This document shows, one piece after another, positions 6,092-9,894 of a stretch of DNA of 9,894 bases. A program made the translations under genes and the position numbers. Each line of letters begins with the position of its first letter. The stretch's first letter is position 1. Below the pieces are notes generated by a model. That model did no database searches and was not told the DNA's origin. It saw only the letters and a list, made by a program, of their open reading frames with translations. Source of the stretch: CAYLSV01 sp964386435 (GTDB taxonomy: Bacteria; Planctomycetota; Phycisphaerae; Tepidisphaerales; Tepidisphaeraceae); assembly GCA_964386435.1 (NCBI GenBank), contig CAYLSV010000116.1, forward strand, positions 1 to 9,894, given 5' to 3'.

Positions 6092-7157
6092 ATGCCCACC
6101 GCCCGCTTCGCCGCCTCCCGTTGGCTCGCCGCCTTGCTGCTGCTCGTCGGCGTCGCCGGGGGATGTGCCACCGACCGCCGGGTGCTCGCCCAGGCCGAGG
6201 ACGCCCACGGCCAGATCCAGCCGGCCGTTATCACGGACCCGGCGCTCGACCGCTACGTTCAACGCATCGGCGACCGCATCGTCGCCGAGGCCGAGGAGAT
6301 GTGGCGGCGGGGCGAGCTCGACGCCGAGGAGTGGATGTTCCAGGACGTCAACTTCCACCTCGTGAACAGCCCGACGGTCAACGCCTTCACCACTGGCGGC
6401 AAGCACGTCTACATGTACACCGGCTTGTTCGACCAAAGCGCGACCGAGGACGGCTTCGCCGCGGTCGTGGGGCACGAGTTCGGCCACATCGTCGGCAAGC
6501 ACGTCCACGACGGCATGAACCGGCAAATCGGCCTGATCGGTGCGGCGCTGGGCGCGGCGGCCGTCGGGGCAGCTGTGGCAGACGAGGACAGCCGCATGGC
6601 CACCGCCGCCGCGGCAGGGGGTGTGGCGTTTGCCGGCGGCCAGTTGGTGGGCATGAAGTTCGGCCGCGATGATGAAACCGAGGCCGACGAGCTCGGCTTC
6701 CAGTTCTACGTCCGGGCCGGGTACGAGCCCGACCGCTTCGGCGAGTTCTTCGCGACGATGGTGGAGAAGGNNNNNNNNNNGGACGCCCTTGGCCGGCGAC
6801 CGCAACTTCGCGGACGACCATGCGGTGATGGGCGGCCTGGCGAGGTTCGAGGGGCGCCCGGTCATGGTGATCGGTCATGAGAAGGGCAACGACACCCGCG
6901 GCTTCCAAGAGTGGCTCAGCAGCCACCCGAGCCTCAGCCGCCGCGTCGCCGCGGCCGAGGAGCGGGCCCGGCAGTGGAAGGCCGACAACCCGAACTGGCA
7001 AAGCTACCTCCGCCCCCCGGAGGCCCAGCCGACGGCGTTCCGGCAGTACCAGCAGCGGGCCGTCGAATATGCGAAGACGGCCCCGCAAGACGACACGCTG
7101 AGCCAGGCCCAAGCCCTGCTGGCGGCGTTCCCGCAGTGTGTCGAGCCGGATCAGTAG
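6092..7157 (+). CDS. M48-family metalloprotease lipoprotein, interrupted by an assembly gap
   Basis: This is an M48-type zinc endopeptidase, a periplasmic lipoprotein of the BepA/LoiP kind acting on envelope proteins (family knowledge). The N-terminus is a lipoprotein signal with lipobox VAGGC (Cys25). The conserved NSPTVNAFTTGGKHVYMYTGL lies just before the catalytic HEFGH (128-132), and the third zinc ligand region is ETEAD (195-199). The C-terminal EWLSSHPSLSRRVAAAEERA (from about 6906) is the usual M48 substrate-side SxHP element. The first part reads in frame to 6770; after 10 Ns the C-terminal part continues in a different frame, which means little because the gap length is arbitrary. 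Codons 6783-6896 look like AccA, not M48, and are probably misassembled. I chose ATG 6092 over GTG 6068 because it begins the signal peptide. The true full sequence cannot be read here. Confidence 0.88.
6771..6780. other. Assembly gap (10 Ns)
   Basis: Ten undetermined bases lie inside the M48 gene. A fixed short run of Ns is typical of a scaffold join of unknown true length. The reading frame changes across it and the sequence immediately after it resembles another gene, so the join itself is suspect. Confidence 0.98.
6783..6896 (+). pseudogene. accA: Acetyl-CoA carboxylase carboxyltransferase alpha fragment, likely chimeric
   Basis: These 38 codons translate to LAGDRNFADDHAVMGGLARF followed by EGRPVMVIGHEKGNDT, which matches the highly conserved part of AccA, the alpha subunit of acetyl-CoA carboxylase carboxyltransferase (E. 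coli has [20 protein letters not shown] then DGRPVMIIGHQKG, from memory). M48 proteases have nothing of this kind. It starts right after the N gap and changes, in the same frame, to M48 C-terminal sequence at about 6897. No start, stop or remaining AccA sequence is present. The best explanation is a chimeric contig end at the scaffold join; a real insertion of a gene fragment is possible but less likely. Confidence 0.8.
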
Positions 7158-7257
7158 GCGGATCGGTTGCTGCGACGGATTGTCCAGCCGCAAGATTCTT
7201 TGGTAGGATGTAGACTGTCGCGGGCCCTGTCGGGCCGCAGCCCCGAGGATGACGCTT
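7158..7257 (+). promoter_or_regulatory. Leader and probable promoter of the rpiB-like gene
   Basis: TTGTCC (7180-7185) and TAGGAT (7204-7209) are separated by 18 bp and form a plausible sigma-70 type promoter. A small hairpin, GGCCC/GGGCC at 7223-7227 and 7232-7236, lies in the leader. GAGG at 7245-7248 is 9 nt before the ATG at 7258 and is one of the few ribosome binding sites in the window with good spacing. Confidence 0.45.
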
Positions 7258-7776
7258 ATGCAGCTCAAGGACGAGACGCCCGGACCGACTTCAACCCGCC
7301 GACGGATCGTGGTCGCCAGCGACCACCGCGGCTACACCGCCAAGGGGCCGTTGCTGGCCCAGCTGGTCGAATGGGGCTTTGCCGTCGACGACCTCGGCTG
7401 TGACAACCGCAGCGGCTGCGACTACCCCGACTTCGCCGCCCCCGCCGCCCGCGGCGTGGTGGCGGGCGACTGGGACGCCGCCATCCTCCTCGACGGCAGC
7501 GGCATTGGTATGGGCATCGTCGCGAACAAGGTGCCCGGTTGCCGCGCCGCCACCTGTCATGACGAAGTCGCCGCCCGCCTCAGCCGCGAACACAATCACG
7601 CCAACGTCCTGTGCCTCGGCGTCGACTTGATCGGCCCAGAAGCCCAACTCGCCGTGGTGCAGACCTTCCTCAACACCACCTTCAGCGCCGGCCGCCACCT
7701 CCGCCGCCTGGCCAAAATCGAAGCCTTGGAACGCCAAGCCAGCACCACTCCCAACGCCCGCAGCCGCACCGCCTGA
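7258..7776 (+). CDS. rpiB: RpiB/LacA-LacB family sugar-phosphate isomerase
   Basis: The product (172 residues) belongs to the RpiB/LacAB family, which interconverts ribose 5-phosphate and ribulose 5-phosphate or related sugar phosphates in the cytosol. Visible motifs are IVVASDHRGYTAK near the N-terminus, CDYPDFA (54-60), the phosphate/active-site loop LLDGSGIGMGIVANKVPGCR (77-96), LSREHNHANVLCLG with the ring-opening His at 112, and GRHLRR near the end. In E. coli RpiB the loop carries the catalytic base Cys (CGTGIG); here that position is Asp79. Asp-containing members are known to me from other bacterial relatives, so activity is likely kept but substrate is unsure. The ATG at 7258 has GAGG 9 nt upstream; ATG 7249 directly abuts it and is less likely. 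A C-terminal tail of about 15 residues is low complexity. Confidence 0.9.
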   Translation: MQLKDETPGPTSTRRRIVVASDHRGYTAKGPLLAQLVEWGFAVDDLGCDNRSGCDYPDFAAPAARGVVAGDWDAAILLDGSGIGMGIVANKVPGCRAATCHDEVAARLSREHNHANVLCLGVDLIGPEAQLAVVQTFLNTTFSAGRHLRRLAKIEALERQASTTPNARSRTA

Positions 7777-7810
7777 GCATAACTTTCGAAGCTCCTGCAC
7801 CTTGTGGAAG

Positions 7811-7840
7811 CCCCACCGCCGTGGTGACGGCGGCGCTACG
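7811..7840 (-). repeat. Dispersed palindromic repeat, copy 2
   Basis: Read on the minus strand, this is CGTAGC-N-CCGCCG-N6-CGGCGGTGGGG, the same 30-bp layout as at 10-39 but in the opposite orientation. The stem is CCGCCG/CGGCGG with a 6-nt loop. It lies in the 110-bp convergent gap between rpiB and the next minus-strand gene. It may help end rpiB transcription, which has no T-run terminator of its own. Confidence 0.6.
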
Positions 7841-7864
7841 CAACACGTGAATCAAGACGAAGTT

Positions 7865-7887
7865 AAAAAAAGCGGCAGATCCCCGCT
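7865..7887 (-). terminator. Intrinsic terminator of the minus-strand membrane-protein gene
   Basis: On the minus strand, AGCGG (7887-7883), a 7-nt loop and CCGCT (7875-7871) form a GC-rich 5-bp stem followed directly by seven Ts (7871-7865). The layout is that of a rho-independent terminator. The stem begins within the stop codon of the gene it would terminate. Confidence 0.65.
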
Positions 7888-8702
7888 CACGGCAGGCGGC
7901 GGAGCGCCTCGGGGATTGCCGGGGCACGGTAGGCGGCGGGAATCGTGTCGCGGCTGGTTTCGACCAAACGGCGCAGGCCGTCGTGGCGGAGCTCAACGCT
8001 GACGGTGCGGCCGTCGTCGTGGAGGTAGCCGTCGAGGACGCCGCGGACGCCGTCGGCGACGTAGTCGATCATGAAGTGGCTGGGGTCGTTCGGATCGACC
8101 CGGCCGCCGTAGATGGTGATGTCGCGCTCGCCGCCGCCGAGGGATTCGATGTCGGCGGCAAAGGCTTGAAAGACCCGCCGGGACTCGCCCATAATGCCCG
8201 AGGCGTCGAAGGTTTCGATCAGGAAGCCGGCCAGCCCGCTCATGCCGCGGCCGCCCGGGAGGTAGCGCACGCTGATCATCCGGCGGACGCCGTCGGCGGT
8301 GAACAGCTCGGCCAGCAGGGCGGCGGCCCCGAAGTCGCTGCTGCCAACGGGTTCGCCGGTCAGCAGTTGGTACGCATCCCGCGCCGCCCGATCGTGGCGG
8401 ACTCGCCCTTCGGCCAGATCGGTGAACGTCGGCGCGGTAAACTCATCGGCCAACGGCCCTTCGGCATAGATGACGCGGTTAGAATCGGCGGCGTGCGTGG
8501 CCTGCACCGACCGCACGGCGACGGACGGCCCCAGCAGCAGCGGCACCTGCTGACGGGCGGCGGCCCCGAATGTGGTGCCGCCGGCGAACACAAGGCCCAG
8601 CGCGGTCGCCGCGACGCCCAGCTTGATCCGCCGGCTCCAGAAGCGGCTGCCGCGCGGCGTGGGGAGCCGCGAGTAGTCGAGCGTGGGCCGGGGGGCGCTC
8701 AT
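7887..8702 (-). CDS. Single-pass membrane or secreted protein, function unknown
   Basis: This 271-residue protein is not one I recognise. The N-terminus is polar and basic (to about residue 27), followed by a hydrophobic stretch at about 28-46 (LGVAATALGLVFAGGTTFG), so it is anchored as a type II single-pass protein with most of its length outside the cytoplasm. The external part has alternating strand and helix character, with FTDLAEGRVRHDRAARDAYQ, ISVRYLPGGRGMSGLAGFLI and HFMIDYVADGVRGVLDGYLH. No cysteine is present in the mature part and there is no catalytic signature. The ATG at 8702 is supported by a good promoter whose -10 ends 8 nt upstream, and by a terminator at its 3' end, so it appears to be a single-gene unit. 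It lies downstream of the PTPS gene on the same strand. Confidence 0.75.
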   Translation of the reverse strand: MSAPRPTLDYSRLPTPRGSRFWSRRIKLGVAATALGLVFAGGTTFGAAARQQVPLLLGPSVAVRSVQATHAADSNRVIYAEGPLADEFTAPTFTDLAEGRVRHDRAARDAYQLLTGEPVGSSDFGAAALLAELFTADGVRRMISVRYLPGGRGMSGLAGFLIETFDASGIMGESRRVFQAFAADIESLGGGERDITIYGGRVDPNDPSHFMIDYVADGVRGVLDGYLHDDGRTVSVELRHDGLRRLVETSRDTIPAAYRAPAIPEALRRLP

Positions 8703-8710
8703 CTCGCGGC

Positions 8711-8740
8711 ACTATAACCCGCGCCGCGGGGGCGTCTCAA
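8711..8740 (-). promoter_or_regulatory. Strong promoter of the unknown membrane protein, leaderless type
   Basis: On the minus strand TTGAGA (8740-8735, five of six) and TATAGT (8716-8711, five of six) are 18 bp apart. The ATG at 8702 begins 8 nt after the -10, so transcription should start within two or three nucleotides of the start codon. The spacer holds a 5-bp inverted repeat CCCGC/GCGGG (8718-8722 and 8726-8730). Confidence 0.65.
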
Positions 8741-8792
8741 GCCGGCGGGCGTTATAAATCTGACAGAAGTTTGTCCGACCAGACGGGCCGGG

Positions 8793-9581
8793 CTAGTCGC
8801 TGTATTCGCAGTAAGTCTTCGGCGTCTCCCACACCTTCACCGCCGAGAGCGTCGGCAAATGCGGCTTGAGCCGCTTGTACACGGCCATCGAGATGTTCTC
8901 GACGCTGCTGATCAGGCCGTTGCGGAACTCCTCGACCTCGACGTCCAGGTTCTTGTGGTCCAGCGGCGTGATGACGTGCTCGTCGACGATCTTCTCGAGG
9001 TCGTAGACGTTGATGACGAAGCCCGTCGTCGGGTCCGGCTCGGCGCTGGCGGTGACCTCGACGATGTAGTTGTGACCGTGGCCGTGAGGGTTGTTGCACT
9101 TGCCGAACAGGCGGCGGTTCTCCTCATCGGAGAGGCCGGGGTTGTGCAGGCGGTGGCCGGCGGCGAACTCGAATGTTTGGGTCAGATGCACCATCGTGGG
9201 CTCCTCGCGGCCGACCCTCACCCGCATCAGCGGCGAGAGGCCCAGCGTCAGGCTCGTCAGCGGGTTGCCGGGGAAGGCGTCCTTCAGCTCGCCGTAGATC
9301 GCCACCAGCGGCCGACTGCCGTCGCCGAAGCGATCTTGCCGCACCGCCGCCGCCAGCATCGGCAGGGCGCGGTCGCGCAGGGCGACGTCGACTTCCTTGA
9401 TGTTCCGCAAATACCCGCTGCCCGGCTGCGGCTCGCCCTCGATGACGGCGGTCAGCGTCAGGTACGCTCCGAACCCGGCCACCGGCGGCTTGCCGCCGAA
9501 GCTGTTGTCGCCCTCGCAGCACCAACCCGCCCCCGGCGACGGCGGCAACGCGAAGCGAACTTCCCGGCTCAAACGGAACAC
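8793..9581 (-). CDS. Double T-fold 6-pyruvoyl-tetrahydropterin synthase / QueD family protein
   Basis: The C-terminal half is a complete PTPS/QueD enzyme, acting on dihydroneopterin triphosphate in pterin or queuosine precursor synthesis. With the start at 9581 (262 residues) it has AGHRL (zinc His143), GKCNNPHGHGHNY (Cys162; His168 and His170 as zinc ligands), PLDHKNLD (Asp208, His209) and VWETP (Glu252). The CNNPxGHGHNY form resembles eukaryote-type PTPS, but C-x3-HGH of QueD is also satisfied, so the product cannot be decided. The N-terminal half (1 to about 125) looks like a second T-fold (FRLSREVRFAL, then GFGAYLTLTAVIEGEPQPGS and YLRNIKEVD) lacking both zinc histidines. I prefer GTG 9581: the first strand starts there and codons before it are less GC3-rich. 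ATG 9638 would add 19 residues. An ATG at 9194 starts the canonical half exactly. It is divergent from gyrB. Confidence 0.88.
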   Translation of the reverse strand: MFRLSREVRFALPPSPGAGWCCEGDNSFGGKPPVAGFGAYLTLTAVIEGEPQPGSGYLRNIKEVDVALRDRALPMLAAAVRQDRFGDGSRPLVAIYGELKDAFPGNPLTSLTLGLSPLMRVRVGREEPTMVHLTQTFEFAAGHRLHNPGLSDEENRRLFGKCNNPHGHGHNYIVEVTASAEPDPTTGFVINVYDLEKIVDEHVITPLDHKNLDVEVEEFRNGLISSVENISMAVYKRLKPHLPTLSAVKVWETPKTYCEYSD

Positions 9582-9693
9582 GCGGGCAGTGTAGACCCGA
9601 CCCGACGCTGCGCTTTTCAAGAAGCGTTGCCGCCACATCGGTTGCCAGCAGTTCCGATAGGTCTGACGACTACTAACAACGCGGCGTCTCGCC

Positions 9694-9699
9694 TACAAT
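9694..9699 (+). promoter_or_regulatory. gyrB: Putative -10 box (TACAAT) of gyrB
   Basis: TACAAT matches five of six consensus positions and lies 38 nt before the gyrB ATG, giving a leader of about 30 nt. The hexamer 17 bp upstream (TACTAA, 9671-9676) is a poor -35. No clear ribosome binding site precedes the ATG. Confidence 0.45.
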
Positions 9700-9737
9700 A
9701 GGGACCGGCCGACGTGTCAGTTTGCCGCACCCGCATC

Positions 9738-9894
9738 ATGGACCTTGAAACCGCCCCCGACGCCGTTGATTCGCCCGCCTCGACCCCTGCCGGGAATGAC
9801 TACGACGAGGCCCAGATCAAGGTGCTCGAGGGCGTCGAGCACGTCCGCAAGCGGCCGGGCATGTACATTGGCGACACGACGCCGCGCGGGCTGC
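9738..9894 (+). CDS. gyrB: DNA gyrase subunit B, 5' end only
   Basis: The first 52 codons of a type IIA topoisomerase ATPase subunit run off the window. After an acidic, Pro/Ala-rich tail of about 20 residues comes YDEAQIKVLEGVEHVRKRPG followed by MYIGDTTPRGL. This is the conserved N-terminal segment of GyrB (VLEGLEAVRKRPGMYIGDT...GLHH), just before the ATP-binding Bergerat fold. GyrB introduces negative supercoils together with GyrA. ParE shares this motif, but MYIGDT followed by a GL pair favours GyrB. The ATG at 9738 is the only reasonable start after the -10 box. The gene order around it is not the usual dnaA-dnaN-recF-gyrB in the visible part. Confidence 0.92.
   Translation, partial: MDLETAPDAVDSPASTPAGNDYDEAQIKVLEGVEHVRKRPGMYIGDTTPRGL

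Noticed and set aside
6092..7157. A genuine protease-carboxylase fusion protein
   Set aside because: The AccA part is only about 38 codons, is not a domain by itself, and abuts an assembly gap; a chimera explains it better.
8859..9701. 280-codon plus-strand frame opposite the PTPS gene
   Set aside because: It is antisense to a gene with all PTPS catalytic motifs, and its Val/Asp/Arg repeats reflect the complementary codons.
1..9894. tRNA, rRNA or riboswitch in the intergenic gaps
   Set aside because: All gaps are short; I found no T-loop-like GTTCGAATC pattern, cloverleaf or known riboswitch core in them.

Overview
The window is a GC-rich piece of bacterial chromosome holding mostly housekeeping genes. 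Several features suggest Planctomycetota, probably a Phycisphaerae-like lineage: membrane proteins carrying the CxxCGxDL...RCPECG zinc knuckle, weak or absent Shine-Dalgarno sites, split or shuffled conserved operons, and palindromic intergenic repeats. The lineage is an inference from style, since no rRNA is present. A run of 10 Ns at 6771-6780 shows this is a scaffolded draft assembly.

Layout: (1) 1-129 is non-coding and carries a palindromic repeat. (2) 130-1923 (+) is a large membrane-anchored zinc-knuckle protein of unknown function. It converges on the minus-strand pair pyrH-frr (UMP kinase and ribosome recycling factor, 3247 down to 1932). (3) aroK (shikimate kinase) is divergent from pyrH, across only 44 bp. 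It is followed by an acidic lipoprotein (3838-4389) and a triple zinc-ribbon membrane protein with a DUF4190-like tail (4480-5316). (4) A low-GC inverted-repeat tract (5320-5393) fills the convergent gap to a minus-strand PilZ protein (5858-5400). (5) A 233-bp divergent region leads to an M48 metalloprotease lipoprotein (6092-7157). This gene is broken by the N gap and contains about 38 codons that look like acetyl-CoA carboxylase alpha subunit, most likely an assembly chimera. (6) rpiB-like sugar-phosphate isomerase (7258-7776) converges on an unknown single-pass membrane protein (8702-7887, minus) that has a clear intrinsic terminator and a good promoter. (7) A double T-fold 6-pyruvoyl-tetrahydropterin synthase/QueD-family protein (minus, 9581-8793) is divergent from the 5' end of gyrB, which runs off the window at 9894.

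The genes do not form one pathway. They cover nucleotide metabolism (pyrH), translation (frr), aromatic amino acids (aroK), sugar phosphates (rpiB), pterin/deazapurine chemistry (PTPS/QueD), DNA topology (gyrB) and envelope functions. I found no CRISPR array, insertion sequence, prophage, defence island or tRNA/rRNA gene, and no convincing new multi-gene system. The most notable observations are the accA-like insert at the assembly gap, the PTPS fused to a zinc-less T-fold, -10 boxes placed 6-10 nt before many start codons (leaderless-type expression), two families of intergenic palindromes, and an RpiB with Asp in place of the catalytic Cys.
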